Notes under the pieces: generated by a model
What the model saw: the letters and a program-made list of their open reading frames with translations, nothing else
Databases searched by the model: none
What the model was told of the DNA's origin: nothing
Origin: CAZRVH01 sp964603635
GTDB taxonomy: Bacteria > Patescibacteriota > Gracilibacteria > Peribacterales > Peribacteraceae
Assembly: GCA_964603635.1 (NCBI GenBank)
Contig: CAZRVH010000005.1
Span: 8,208 to 72,207 of the forward strand
DNA length: 64,000 nucleotides
Direction: 5' to 3'
Translations under genes and position numbers: made by a program
In this document: positions 34,333-43,588 of the stretch, piece after piece
Numbering within the stretch: the first letter of the stretch is position 1
Layout: each line of letters starts with the position of its first letter

Positions 34333-36084
34333 TTATGCCAATTTGATTCCAAGTTCCTTTAGTTGTTCGAGCGGCATGGGGGAGGGCGCGCCGAGCATGA
34401 GGTCCTTCGCTTTCTGGTCCTTCGGGAAGGCGATGACTTCGCGGATATTCGGCTCGTTGCAGAAGAGCATGACGATGCGGTCGATGCCCCAGGCGATGCC
34501 GCCGTGCGGCGGGGCGCCGTACGTGAACGCGCGCAGCAGGTGGCCGAAGCGGGCCTGGGCGTCCTCTTTCTTGATCTTCAAAATATCAAAGATCTCGGCC
34601 TGCAGGTCTTGTTCGTGGATGCGGATGGATCCTCCGCCGATCTCGCTGCCGTTCAGCACGATGTCGTACGCTTCCGCCCGGGCCTTCAGGGGGTCTGTCT
34701 TCAGCAAGTGCCTGTCCTCGTTCTTCGGACGCGTGAAGGGATGGTGCACGGCGCCGATGTTGCCCTTGTCGTCGGCTTCGAACATCGGGAAGTCCGTCAC
34801 CCACAGGTAGGCAAAGACATTTGGGTCCGCCAGGCTCTTGCGCTTGGCGACCTCCGTGCGCACGGCGCCCAGGGCCGTCACCGCGACTTCAAACGTATCG
34901 GCGGTAAAGAAGAGCATGTCGCCTTTCTCGGCCTTCGCCAGGTCGGCCATCTTCTTCGCCGTCTCCTCGCCCATCTTTGCCACGGGCACGCCTTCCAGGG
35001 TATCGCCCACCTTGATGTACGCGAGGCCCTTCGCCTTGTGGACCTTCGCGAGTTCCGTCAGATCATCGATTTCCTTTCTGCTCATCGCGGCTCCCCCCGG
35101 CACGCACATCATCTTCACGATGCCGCCCTTCGCCACGGTGTCGGCAAAGACGCTGAAGCCGCAGCCCTTGCTCAGCTCGGACACGTCCTCGAACTTCAGG
35201 CCGAAGCGGATATCGGGCTTGTCGGATCCATAGGCATGCATCGCCTCGTGCCACGTCATGCGGGGGAACGGCACGGTCTGGATCTTCACATCGGGTCGGA
35301 GTTCTTTGGTCGATTCCATGAAGGCCTCCTCCGTCAATTTCATGATGTCCTCCGCCTCGCCGAATGACATCTCCAAGTCCATCTGTGTGAATTCCGGCTG
35401 ACGGTCTCCACGCTGGTCTTCGTCACGGAAGCACCTGGCGATCTGCATGTACCTGTCGAGTCCGCCCACCTGCGTCAGCTGCTTGAGCTGCTGCGGGGAC
35501 TGGGGCAGCACGTAGAAAGTGCCCGGGTAGAGGCGGCTGGGCACCAGGTATTCGCGCGACCCCTCGGGCGTTCCCTTGATGAGGATGGGCGTTTCGATCT
35601 CGATGAAGTCGCGCTTGTAGAAAAAGTTGCGCGTCATCTGCAGGAACTTGTGACGCAGCACGAGGTTCTTCTGCATGCGCTCGCGACGCAGATCCAGGTA
35701 GCGGAATTCAAGTCTCAGTTCCTCGTTCACTTCCTTCTCCTGGTCGATTTCAAAGGGGGGCGTGGCGGCTTCGTTCAGCACCTCGATCGTCTTCACCAAT
35801 ACCTCAATCATGCCCGTCGGGTTCTCCGGGCGCTCGGCGCCGGGCAAACGCTTGCGCACGCTTCCCTCCACTTTCAGTACCCATTCCGGACGCACCTTCT
35901 CGGCCGCGGCGAAGACGTCTCTGTCATTCGGATCGATGACGATCTGGGTGAAGCCGTAGCGGTCGCGCAGGTCGATGAAGATGAGGCCTCCGTGGTCGCG
36001 GCGACGATGCACCCATCCGCAGAGGGTGACGGCTTGGGAGTCGTCTTTGGCGGTCAGTTGGCCGCAGGTGTGGGTGCGTAGCAT
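34333..36084 (-). CDS. aspS: Aspartyl-tRNA synthetase, probably non-discriminating
   Basis: The 583-residue class II synthetase has the N-terminal OB anticodon-binding domain (CGWVHRRRDHGGLIFIDLRD), motif 2 (ARCFRDEDQRGDRQPEFTQ), the bacterial GAD insertion and motif 3 (GIAWGIDRIVML). His in RRRDHGG corresponds to the residue linked to relaxed specificity (His31 in Pseudomonas), suggesting it also charges tRNA-Asn for later amidation by GatCAB. The ATG at 36084 is nine bases after TATACT; an upstream TTG is also possible. Confidence 0.96.
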   Translation of the reverse strand: MLRTHTCGQLTAKDDSQAVTLCGWVHRRRDHGGLIFIDLRDRYGFTQIVIDPNDRDVFAAAEKVRPEWVLKVEGSVRKRLPGAERPENPTGMIEVLVKTIEVLNEAATPPFEIDQEKEVNEELRLEFRYLDLRRERMQKNLVLRHKFLQMTRNFFYKRDFIEIETPILIKGTPEGSREYLVPSRLYPGTFYVLPQSPQQLKQLTQVGGLDRYMQIARCFRDEDQRGDRQPEFTQMDLEMSFGEAEDIMKLTEEAFMESTKELRPDVKIQTVPFPRMTWHEAMHAYGSDKPDIRFGLKFEDVSELSKGCGFSVFADTVAKGGIVKMMCVPGGAAMSRKEIDDLTELAKVHKAKGLAYIKVGDTLEGVPVAKMGEETAKKMADLAKAEKGDMLFFTADTFEVAVTALGAVRTEVAKRKSLADPNVFAYLWVTDFPMFEADDKGNIGAVHHPFTRPKNEDRHLLKTDPLKARAEAYDIVLNGSEIGGGSIRIHEQDLQAEIFDILKIKKEDAQARFGHLLRAFTYGAPPHGGIAWGIDRIVMLFCNEPNIREVIAFPKDQKAKDLMLGAPSPMPLEQLKELGIKLA

Positions 36085-36136
36085 AGGCAACGGAGTATAG
36101 GGGTATGTGAACCCGTTGAGCTAGGGGATGCGTATA

Positions 36137-36164
36137 TTGACTTATTATAAATATATTCTATAAT
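36137..36164 (+). promoter_or_regulatory. Promoter of the zinc-ribbon gene
   Basis: TTGACT (36137-36142), a 16-base AT spacer and TATAAT (36159-36164) are seen. The ATG follows six bases later, so the mRNA is leaderless. Confidence 0.75.
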
Positions 36165-36170
36165 TTATGT

Positions 36171-36428
36171 ATGCCGAAAAATAACAACGAGCTTTCATTG
36201 GATGAAGAGAAATACAATTTTTGCCCTATTTGCGGAGCCCGTTTTTACGGAGAGTATTCCGAACATCGTTGTTCCGAAAGAGTGTTGCGGGCGATAGACG
36301 GGGCTCACAAAAGAAATCCCGAAGAGCTGACCATCGGTGCATTGCAACGCCCGTTTAACGAACGCCTGACGGAAGGTTTGAAGTTGCTGAGAAAATACGG
36401 AATCGACGCGGAAGGATACTCGGATTGA
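36171..36428 (+). CDS. Small zinc-ribbon protein, 85 residues
   Basis: The protein has CPICGARFYGEYSEHRC, a C2HC-type metal-binding knuckle, followed by a helical C-terminal half (FNERLTEGLKLLRKYGIDAE). It may bind nucleic acid or a protein partner. It is expressed from a leaderless promoter and is followed within nine bases by the first nrdR fragment. I do not recognise a named family. Confidence 0.7.
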   Translation: MPKNNNELSLDEEKYNFCPICGARFYGEYSEHRCSERVLRAIDGAHKRNPEELTIGALQRPFNERLTEGLKLLRKYGIDAEGYSD

Positions 36429-36436
36429 AGGATCAC

Positions 36437-36512
36437 TTCTTCTTCGCCTTCTCGAAGAGCCGCCCCACCTCCTCCTTGACCTCCTCCACGTCCTTGAATT
36501 CACGCTGGATGG
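36437..36512 (-). pseudogene. Duplicated nrdR 3' end, copy 1 (older)
   Basis: The 76 bases correspond to the last codons of nrdR (EFKDVEE to the terminal Lys residues) with four substitutions, two of which change residues (His to Gln, Phe to Val). It ends with its own TGA. About 95 further bases toward the cassette gene are shared with copy 2. Confidence 0.85.
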
Positions 36513-36637
36513 TGCGTTGGCAATTGTAGGAAATGGCTATGTTCGGCCACACAGTAGTATTTGACATTTACTAAAATTGATTTAGGGTATCGTCACGTTC
36601 TTTTTCATTATCCACTTTTTTGGTATCGGAGGCAGTC

Positions 36638-37240
36638 ATGTCCCTCATGGATCTGTTGTTCCAAAATGGAAATTTACACTCCTTGGCTAAAACCCAGAAA
36701 TTAACTCTTCTGACTCTTCTGAGGGTCACAGCCTCCATGCGTTTGGCCCTCCTGCATCCGGCGCAAGGCAATGCAGTTCCTATTCCCTCGAATTGGCTCC
36801 AAGCAGCGTCGATTGGATTTCCACTCTTGAGTCCGGAAACGAACAACTGCCAGTACATGGATCCGGGTACATCGATACATACTTTGTGCGATATGTTGCA
36901 GATTGATCCAAGAAACCTATTGCTACCTTCCGACAGCATCATGGATCAGGAGCAGCCGGTCGTTCGGATAGCCATTTACCACGGCGAGCACGAGCGTGTT
37001 CACTTGGGAAATCTTGCCGCCCAAGGCCTCGTCGTACCTTCTTTGAGACAGGCATTGTGTCTTCTTGTCTTGAGGAGGTTGGTCTACGGCGTATGCATTT
37101 ACCCTGCCGGAATCTGGTTCAGTTCAGGGCAGCAAGTATCGCCCGTGCGCCTCATCGAGAAGGATGGATCCATCCAGATCAGTCTCGAAATGCATGATAC
37201 GGGCATGACCGTCCTCATCTGTTTGTGCAAAACATCATAA
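36638..37240 (+). CDS. Cassette protein A, unknown family (paralogue of 37606-38199)
   Basis: The 200-residue protein starts MSLMDLLFQNGNLHSL after a GGAGG ribosome site. It shares with the next cassette the motifs DPGTSxxTxCxxLxIDPxN and PSxRQALCxLxxxRLVxG, and GIW near the C-terminus. No signal peptide, membrane helix or catalytic motif is evident. It has its own promoter (TTGACA with a weak -10) and terminator. The family is unknown to me; the paralogues are far more diverged than the DNA that flanks them. Confidence 0.75.
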   Translation: MSLMDLLFQNGNLHSLAKTQKLTLLTLLRVTASMRLALLHPAQGNAVPIPSNWLQAASIGFPLLSPETNNCQYMDPGTSIHTLCDMLQIDPRNLLLPSDSIMDQEQPVVRIAIYHGEHERVHLGNLAAQGLVVPSLRQALCLLVLRRLVYGVCIYPAGIWFSSGQQVSPVRLIEKDGSIQISLEMHDTGMTVLICLCKTS

Positions 37241-37261
37241 GTTTTAAAAGGATGTCTCTTT

Positions 37262-37293
37262 CCCGTTCCCACATCGTTGGGAGCGGGTTTTTT
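37262..37293 (+). terminator. Terminator of cassette A
   Basis: CCCGTTCCCA and TGGGAGCGGG form the stem, followed by six T. Cassette B has a clearly related terminator. Confidence 0.85.
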
Positions 37294-37404
37294 CGTACCT
37301 CGATACGCGTCGCATTGTGTCATGCCGAGTGTTTTGCGTTGCCGAAGCTACGCAAAATGTATCGAGGCGCAATGCGATGCTACTCGGTATGACGCATACA
37401 TCAC

Positions 37405-37480
37405 TTCTTCTTCGCCTTCTCGAAGAGCCGTCCCACCTCCTCCTTGAACTCCTCCACGTCCTTGAATTCGCGGTGGATGG
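37405..37480 (-). pseudogene. Duplicated nrdR 3' end, copy 2 (recent)
   Basis: All 76 bases are identical to the nrdR end at 38404-38479, but the stop codon is AAG TGA rather than the AAA TAG of nrdR, as in copy 1. The cassette-side flank is shared with copy 1, including a TTGACATTTACTA promoter. Confidence 0.9.
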
Positions 37481-37605
37481 TGGGCTGGCAATGGTAGGAA
37501 ATGGCTATGTTCGGCCACACAGTAGTATTTGACATTTACTAGAATTGATTTAAAGTATCGCCATGTTCTTTTTCTCCATCTAACGGTACTAGGAGGTATT
37601 CGTCC

Positions 37606-38199
37606 ATGTCCCTCAGCAATCTTTTGTTTCAGAGTCCCGGTCTGAGCCCTTTGGTAACGAAGCAGCGGACGTCTCTTTTTGCATTGCTGGAGTTATCCAG
37701 ACACATGCATGATGTCGAGCTGGCAGGATTGAAGTCGCCAACTCAACCCGCGCCACCGGAATGGCTTCTGGCCGCAATGCAAGGTTTTGTTCGTCAATCT
37801 GATGTCCGTACCTTTGCGTACACGGATCCCGGGACATCAGTCCAAACCATGTGTGGACTGCTTCTCATTGATCCTCACAATCGCCAATATTTGCCGCCTG
37901 ATGTGGTTGATCAAGAGAGGCCGACGGATCGAAAAGTTAAGGTGCTCGGCGTCTATCCAACGGTTGATAGGCAAATTCTCAGCAGCCAAAACTTGGTTTT
38001 GCCGACCTTCCGGCAGGCATTATGCTACTTGGCAATGTGGCGGCTGGTCCACGGTACCCATGAACATCTATCCGGTATCTGGTGCGACGTGGCAGGCAGC
38101 GAGGTCCCCATTCATCTTAAGGAAACCAATGGTTCTTTCTCGATATCCAATAGATCGTTGCGTGATGGACATCAATTAGTCGGCTTGTTAAAAACGTAG
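37606..38199 (+). CDS. Cassette protein B, unknown family (paralogue of 36638-37240)
   Basis: The 197-residue protein begins MSLSNLLFQSPGLSPL after AGGAGG (nine bases to ATG). It aligns with cassette protein A over its length (DPGTSVQTMCGLLLIDPHN; PTFRQALCYLAMWRLVHG; LSGIW) with roughly one third identity by eye. It has its own promoter and terminator. The conserved motifs suggest a compact globular domain under functional constraint. No known function was recognised. Confidence 0.78.
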   Translation: MSLSNLLFQSPGLSPLVTKQRTSLFALLELSRHMHDVELAGLKSPTQPAPPEWLLAAMQGFVRQSDVRTFAYTDPGTSVQTMCGLLLIDPHNRQYLPPDVVDQERPTDRKVKVLGVYPTVDRQILSSQNLVLPTFRQALCYLAMWRLVHGTHEHLSGIWCDVAGSEVPIHLKETNGSFSISNRSLRDGHQLVGLLKT

Positions 38200-38217
38200 T
38201 TCACGCCGATGAATCCA

Positions 38218-38252
38218 CTCCGTTCTCATTCACTTGGGAGCGGAGTTTTTTT
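38218..38252 (+). terminator. Terminator of cassette B
   Basis: CTCCGTTCTCA and TGGGAGCGGAG form a stem followed by seven T. Confidence 0.85.
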
Positions 38253-38399
38253 AACAAGAGCGATGGCTTCTTAGGCCACGATAAATAATGAGGTGCCGCC
38301 CTTCGTCCCTCGACAGGCTCGGGATGACACTCTCAGGGTGACGCGGTTTTTTTTATTTCTTCTTGGTTCGGCAGGCTCACCAGGACAAAAGGAGGAAGT

Positions 38400-38861
38400 C
38401 TATTTCTTCTTCGCCTTCTCGAAGAGCCGTCCCACCTCCTCCTTGAACTCCTCCACGTCCTTGAATTCGCGGTGGATGGAGGCGAAGCGGATGTAGGCGA
38501 CCTGGTCCAGCTTCTTCAGTTCCTTCATCACGTCGTTGCCGATCTCGCTGCTCTTCACTTCCTCCTGCTTGGCGGCCCACATCTCCTCCAGGTGCGACAA
38601 TAGTTTATCGACTTGCTCCTGCGTCACGGGGCGCTTGGTGCACGCCAGCCAGATACCGCGCATGATTTTCTCGCGCTCATAGGGTTCGCGGGTGCCGTCG
38701 CGTTTCACGACGATGAGCGACGTCAGTTCCTGGCGTTCGAACGTGGTGAAACGGTGCCCGCACTTCGGGCACTCGCGGCGGCGGCGCACCGAGCGGCCTT
38801 CGTCGCTGACGCGGGAATCGATCACAGACGTATCCGGTGATTTGCAGCGGGGGCAGATCAT
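38400..38861 (-). CDS. nrdR: Transcriptional repressor NrdR
   Basis: The 153-residue protein has the N-terminal zinc ribbon (MICPRCKSPDTSV and CPKCGHRF) and the ATP-cone (VVKRDGTREPYEREKIMRGI). It represses ribonucleotide reductase genes according to dATP/ATP. It is normal length with an acidic/basic C-terminal tail. TACAAT lies 12 bases before the ATG. Its 3' end is present in two further partial copies downstream. Confidence 0.97.
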   Translation of the reverse strand: MICPRCKSPDTSVIDSRVSDEGRSVRRRRECPKCGHRFTTFERQELTSLIVVKRDGTREPYEREKIMRGIWLACTKRPVTQEQVDKLLSHLEEMWAAKQEEVKSSEIGNDVMKELKKLDQVAYIRFASIHREFKDVEEFKEEVGRLFEKAKKK

Positions 38862-38884
38862 GGGGTTGGTTCCATTGTACAGTA

Positions 38885-38990
38885 TGGAAAGGGAATAGAA
38901 GAAATAAAGGCAATCAAGGGAATCAACGATGATCCTTGATTACTTTGTTTCCGTTGATTTCTTTGATTCCTTCACGTCTTTTTCATTTCA
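38885..38990. repeat. Palindromic word repeat (AAATAAAGGCAATCAAGG type)
   Basis: AG-rich words on the left (GAAATAAAGGCAATCAAGG) face complementary words on the right (CCTTGATTACTTTG, TTGATTTCTTTGATTCC). The same word set occurs at 23.5 and 60.8 kb. Confidence 0.65.
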
Positions 38991-39024
38991 TTCCAATACC
39001 GCTTCCCCGGTCCATACCCTTCCC

Positions 39025-39627
39025 TCACTTCCAGATTTTGATGCTTCCCGGGCGCACTTCCACCGCGTCCGCCGTCAGGTCCACCACGGTCGAGGGCGGG
39101 ACGAAGGGGAGAACGCCGCTGTCCAGGATCAGGTCCGGCAGGATTTTGTTGTCCCGCAGTTGCATCAGAATGTCCGCGACCGTGTAGGGATTGGGTTTGC
39201 CGTGGAAGTTTGCCGACGTCGTGGAAATGGGCATGGCGCACTCCGTGGCGAGGGCCTTCGCGACGGGGTGGCTGGAGACGCGCACGCCGATCGTCGTGCC
39301 ACCGCGGGGCGTCACGAAAAAACGCTTGGGTTCGAAGAGGGGGAGGATGATCGTGAGGGGGCCGGGCAGATGTTCGGCCGCCAACCTTTCCGCGTCGTCG
39401 TTCCACTCGGCCACGTCCTTCGCATCGTCCACCGTGGCGAAGAGCCCGCTGACGGGTTTGTCGTACGGGCGTTCTTTTATCTTGAATAGTTTCGTGACGG
39501 CCTCCAGGTTCTGCAGGTCGCAGGCGAGGCCGTAACAGGTCTCCGTCGCGTGCGCCACGACCCCTCCTTCGCGGAGGACGTCGACGGCTTCACGGAGGGC
39601 TTCGTCGGTGACGGGTAGGATGCGCAT
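39025..39627 (-). CDS. tsaC: Threonylcarbamoyl-AMP synthase (Sua5/YrdC/TsaC)
   Basis: The 200-residue protein has the YrdC-domain motifs ATETCYGLACD, KERPYDKPVSGLF, PGPLTIILP and SANFHGKPNP. It makes the threonylcarbamoyl-adenylate needed for t6A37 in ANN-decoding tRNAs. A -10-like TACATT ends six bases before the ATG, so it is probably leaderless. The extra C-terminal Sua5 domain is absent. Confidence 0.95.
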   Translation of the reverse strand: MRILPVTDEALREAVDVLREGGVVAHATETCYGLACDLQNLEAVTKLFKIKERPYDKPVSGLFATVDDAKDVAEWNDDAERLAAEHLPGPLTIILPLFEPKRFFVTPRGGTTIGVRVSSHPVAKALATECAMPISTTSANFHGKPNPYTVADILMQLRDNKILPDLILDSGVLPFVPPSTVVDLTADAVEVRPGSIKIWK

Positions 39628-39723
39628 GGGGGGAATGTACAATGAACAATTGAGAATGAACAATGGTGGCATGCTTTTTTAAAGAAAAATTCCACTCAAT
39701 GTCCACTGATCTCCGTTCTTCGC

Positions 39724-42700
39724 TTATTGGTTTGCCGCCGCGGCCAATACCTCCGCGATGCGCTTCTCCAGGATGGGTGACATGGTGACGGTGAGCGGGA
39801 GCTTGATCATTTGCTCGCCGATCTTCAGCTGCACGGGATCGCCGCCGGGATACGTCTCCAGCACGCGCTTCAGGTCCAGGAGGAGCTGCTTGGGTGCGCG
39901 GGCGGGGAGCGTGATGGTATGCACTTTCTGGTCCTTCTTCTCTTCTTTTTTCGGCTGCCCCTCCTTGGCAGCGGGCTTCGCCGTCCCTTCGAATCCGAAC
40001 GCCTTCATCGCGTCCGTCGCCGGCATGCCGGCCGCGAGCCACTTGCCGACGGGGCCGAGCAAGTCGTCCTCAACGGCCACGGCTTCGTCCCGCACCACCA
40101 TCTTTTCGCCCGCGATGACGTTACCCTCCTCGTCCACGGCCTCCATCGTCTCCTCCATATCCAGGGTCTTGCGCATCACCGAGATGCCGCGCTTCGCTTC
40201 TTCTTCGTCGAACACGCCGTCCTCCTTCGCCTTGCGGATCATGGCGGAGAGGGAGGCCTTCTTGATGGCATCCACGCGCATCTGCAGCTGCCCGGCGCGG
40301 TAGTCGATGACGCCCCCGAGCACCAGAACGGTGTCCGGCTGCCCCAGCATGGGCGCGGCCTCCGCGTACGTCTTCGGGAAGAGCGTCACTTCCATTTTTC
40401 CCGTCGGGTCTTCCAGCATGATGATCGCCATGGTGTCTCCTTTCTTCGTGCGGATGGTCTTCACGCTTTCCACCATGCCCGCCAGCGTGCCCTTCTTGCC
40501 GATGTTCTTCTGCGTCAGGTCTCCGATGAGCTGCGCCTTGCGCGCGATGTATTTCTTCAGGCCCGCCAGCGGGTGACTGGAGACGTACATGCCGAGCGTT
40601 TCCTTCTCCCATTCCAGCTTCTGTTGTCCCGTGGCCGCGGCAGTCGGCGGAAATTCGATCGTCGCCTTTTCGATGTCGGTTTGCAGCGCCCCGAAGAGGT
40701 CGGTCTGGGCGCCCGTGGAGTCCCCCGAAGACTTTCCGAAGTCGACGATGAGCGGGTAGTGCTCGAGAATCATGCGGCGCTCCCCGAAGGAATCGAGTGC
40801 GCCCGCCTTCGCCATCGATTCCAACAGTTTCTTATTGAGGATCTTTCCCGGGACGCGGTGCGCGAAGTCCTCGATCGTTTCGAAGCGGCCCCCGCGTTCG
40901 CGTTCGGCGATAAGCAGGTCCACGGAACTCTCTCCCACGCCCTTGATGGCGGACAATCCGAAGCGGATGGCCCAGCCTTCGCTCTCTTGAGCTTCGGCTG
41001 GCGTGTCGCCATCGCTTTTTTTCGGCGGAATGACCGTGAACTGGCTGAAGGATTCGTTCACGTCCGGCGGCAACACCTTCAGTCCCATGCTGCGGCATTC
41101 TTCGATTTCGATCATGACGCGTTCGGTATCCTGCGCGTCGGAGGAGAGGAGCGCGGCCATGAACTCCGCCGTGAAGTTCGCCTTCAGGTACGCCGTCTGG
41201 TACGCGATGAGGGCGTATCCCGCGGCGTGCGACTTGTTGAATCCGTAGCCGGCGAACGGGGTGATGACGTCGTCGAAGATCTGGATCGCGAGTTTCTCCG
41301 GATACCCCTTGGCCACGGCGCCGTTGATGAACTTCTCGCGCTGGGCGTCGAGTTCCTTCTTGATCTTCTTGCCGATGGCGCGGCGCAACAGATCCGCTTC
41401 GCCGAGGCTGAAGCCGGCGAAGGCCTGGGCGATCTGGAGGATCTGCTCCTGGTAGATGCCGATACCGAAGGTGGGCTCCAGGATGGGGCGCAGATCGTCG
41501 TGGATGTACGCCACTTTTTCCTTCCCGTGCTTGCGCTTGATGAAGCTGGAGATCCATTCCATCGGACCCGGGCGGTACAGGGAGATCATGGCCGTGATGT
41601 CGTCGAAGGTGGTCGGCTTCAATTGCTTGAGGTACCGGCGCATGCCCGCGGATTCCAACTGGAACACGCCCGTCGTATCGCCGTGCTGCAGGAGCTTGAA
41701 CGTCTGCGCGTCCTCCATGGGAATCTCCTCGATGTTCACGTCTTTGCCGCGCGTGCGCTTGATGATTTCCAGGCTCGTTTGGATGACCGTGAGGTTCATG
41801 AGACCGAGGAAGTCCATCTTCAAGAGTCCCAGTGATTCGAGCGGTTTCGCAGAGTACTGCGTGATGATCGTGTTGTCGTCCTTGGGCGCTTTTTGGAGGG
41901 CTGTGTAGGTGGTCGTGGCGGCAGGGGTGATGATGACGCCGCAGGCGTGCACCGAGACGTGGCGCGCCTTTCCTTCCAGCTTCAGGGCGTTGTCGATCAC
42001 CTTCCTGTAGAGCTCGTTGCTGTCGTACGCCGTCTTCATTTCCACGGTTTCCAGCGCCTCCTTCAGCTTCGTTCCGGGTTTCTCCGGGATGAGCTTCGCG
42101 AGCGTGTTCATCTCCAGGAAGGGGATGCCGAATGATCGCCCGACGTCCTTCACCGCGGCGCGCGCGGCGAGCGTTCCGAAGGTACAGATCTGCGCCACCC
42201 TATCGCGCCCGTATTTGTCGCGGACGTATTCCAAGACCTCGTCGCGGCGGTTGTCCGCGAAGTCGAGGTCGATATCCGGCATGGAGATGCGTTCCGGATT
42301 GAGGAAACGTTCGAAGAGCAGTCCGTGCTCCATGGGGTCCACGCCCGTGATGCCCAGGCAGTAACTGGCCATGGATCCCGCCGCCGATCCGCGGCCCGGA
42401 CCCACCGTGATGCCGCGCCGCTTCGCCTCGTTCACGAAGTCCTGGACGATGAGGAAGTACCCGGAGAACTTCACCTGCTTGATGATGCCGATCTCGTAGT
42501 CCAGACGGACGCGATGCTCGGGGGTGGGGTTGGGGTAGCGCTTCTCGAATCCCGCGTAGCACAGTTCCGTCAGGTACTCGTCCTCCGTCTTTCCTTCCGG
42601 AACGGGGAACACGGGGATGCGGTTCTTGCCGAATTCGAAGGTGAGGTTGCAGCGGTCCGCGATGACGCGGGTGTTTTCCAATGCCTCGGGTACGTGGGCG

Positions 42701-43473
42701 AAGGCCTTCTCCATTTCCTCGAAGGGGCGCATGGAAAAGTCGCTGTCGCGCATGGAGAACCGCCCCGGGTCCGCGACGTTCGCGCCCTTCTGGATGCACA
42801 GGAGAATGTCGTGCGCCTCCGCGTCCTCGGTGCGGCAGTAGTGGCTGTTGCAGGTGGCCACGACGGGCACGCCCAGCTCTTTTCCGTACTGGATCAGCTG
42901 CTGGTTCATCTCCGCCTGGCCGCTGACCTGGGGAAGGTCCATCAGCTCGTAGTACACGTTGTCTTTCCCGAACCATTTCCAGTATTGCTCCGTCAGCGCC
43001 TTGATGCGCTCGCCGTCCTCCGCCAGGGCCGCGTTGCCGATAGCCCCGGTGATGGGGCCCGTGAGGCAGATCAGTCCCTTCCCGTATTGGGTGAGAAGTT
43101 CATCATCCACGCGCGGCTTGTAGTACATGCCTTCCATGGCGCCGATCGTCGCGAGTTTCAAGAGGTTTTCGTATCCTTCCTGGGTTTCCGCGAAGAGGGT
43201 AAGGGGATAGCTCTTGGTATCGATGCCCGCCTCCTTGTCCTTGCGCGTGCGCGCCGCCACGTAGGCATCCATGCCGAGTATGGGTTTGAGTTCGTGCTTC
43301 TTGGCGTACTGGAAAAACTCGATGAGGCCGTACATGTACCCCTTGTCCGCCAGCCCCACCGCCGTCTGCCCCAATTCCTTGGCGCGCAGCACGATTTCCT
43401 CCGGGCTCGGCAGGGCCTCCAGGAGTGAGTAGGTGGAGTGGTTATGCAGGTGGACGAAGTCTTCACGTTTCAC
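39724..43473 (-). CDS. dnaE: DNA polymerase III alpha subunit
   Basis: The 1249-residue protein has the PHP domain (HLHNHSTYSLLEAL), palm motifs with the catalytic acids (PDIDLDFADNRRDEV), fingers, tandem helix-hairpin-helix (AIKGVGESSVDL) and an OB fold near 990 (GTLAGMVESVKTIRT). It is the replicative polymerase and partners DnaN. The start is GTG, six bases after the -10 TACAAT (43480-43485), a clear leaderless case. No intein is seen. Confidence 0.97.
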   Translation of the reverse strand: MKREDFVHLHNHSTYSLLEALPSPEEIVLRAKELGQTAVGLADKGYMYGLIEFFQYAKKHELKPILGMDAYVAARTRKDKEAGIDTKSYPLTLFAETQEGYENLLKLATIGAMEGMYYKPRVDDELLTQYGKGLICLTGPITGAIGNAALAEDGERIKALTEQYWKWFGKDNVYYELMDLPQVSGQAEMNQQLIQYGKELGVPVVATCNSHYCRTEDAEAHDILLCIQKGANVADPGRFSMRDSDFSMRPFEEMEKAFAHVPEALENTRVIADRCNLTFEFGKNRIPVFPVPEGKTEDEYLTELCYAGFEKRYPNPTPEHRVRLDYEIGIIKQVKFSGYFLIVQDFVNEAKRRGITVGPGRGSAAGSMASYCLGITGVDPMEHGLLFERFLNPERISMPDIDLDFADNRRDEVLEYVRDKYGRDRVAQICTFGTLAARAAVKDVGRSFGIPFLEMNTLAKLIPEKPGTKLKEALETVEMKTAYDSNELYRKVIDNALKLEGKARHVSVHACGVIITPAATTTYTALQKAPKDDNTIITQYSAKPLESLGLLKMDFLGLMNLTVIQTSLEIIKRTRGKDVNIEEIPMEDAQTFKLLQHGDTTGVFQLESAGMRRYLKQLKPTTFDDITAMISLYRPGPMEWISSFIKRKHGKEKVAYIHDDLRPILEPTFGIGIYQEQILQIAQAFAGFSLGEADLLRRAIGKKIKKELDAQREKFINGAVAKGYPEKLAIQIFDDVITPFAGYGFNKSHAAGYALIAYQTAYLKANFTAEFMAALLSSDAQDTERVMIEIEECRSMGLKVLPPDVNESFSQFTVIPPKKSDGDTPAEAQESEGWAIRFGLSAIKGVGESSVDLLIAERERGGRFETIEDFAHRVPGKILNKKLLESMAKAGALDSFGERRMILEHYPLIVDFGKSSGDSTGAQTDLFGALQTDIEKATIEFPPTAAATGQQKLEWEKETLGMYVSSHPLAGLKKYIARKAQLIGDLTQKNIGKKGTLAGMVESVKTIRTKKGDTMAIIMLEDPTGKMEVTLFPKTYAEAAPMLGQPDTVLVLGGVIDYRAGQLQMRVDAIKKASLSAMIRKAKEDGVFDEEEAKRGISVMRKTLDMEETMEAVDEEGNVIAGEKMVVRDEAVAVEDDLLGPVGKWLAAGMPATDAMKAFGFEGTAKPAAKEGQPKKEEKKDQKVHTITLPARAPKQLLLDLKRVLETYPGGDPVQLKIGEQMIKLPLTVTMSPILEKRIAEVLAAAANQ

Positions 43474-43588
43474 GCGATGATTGTACCGAAGCCCTGCGTA
43501 ATTTGCTGGCCATTTTCAGCTTCTTTAGCCGCGTTCGCTTCATTATGAAAAGCCCCCAACGGAACCGATGAAGCTGCAAGCTACTTTT

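Noticed and set aside
36120..38400. Insertion sequence carrying the cassettes
   Set aside because: No transposase frame or terminal inverted repeats; the repeated borders are copies of the nrdR end.
39811..41835. 674-residue plus-strand frame
   Set aside because: Antisense to dnaE; its composition is typical of a high-GC shadow frame.
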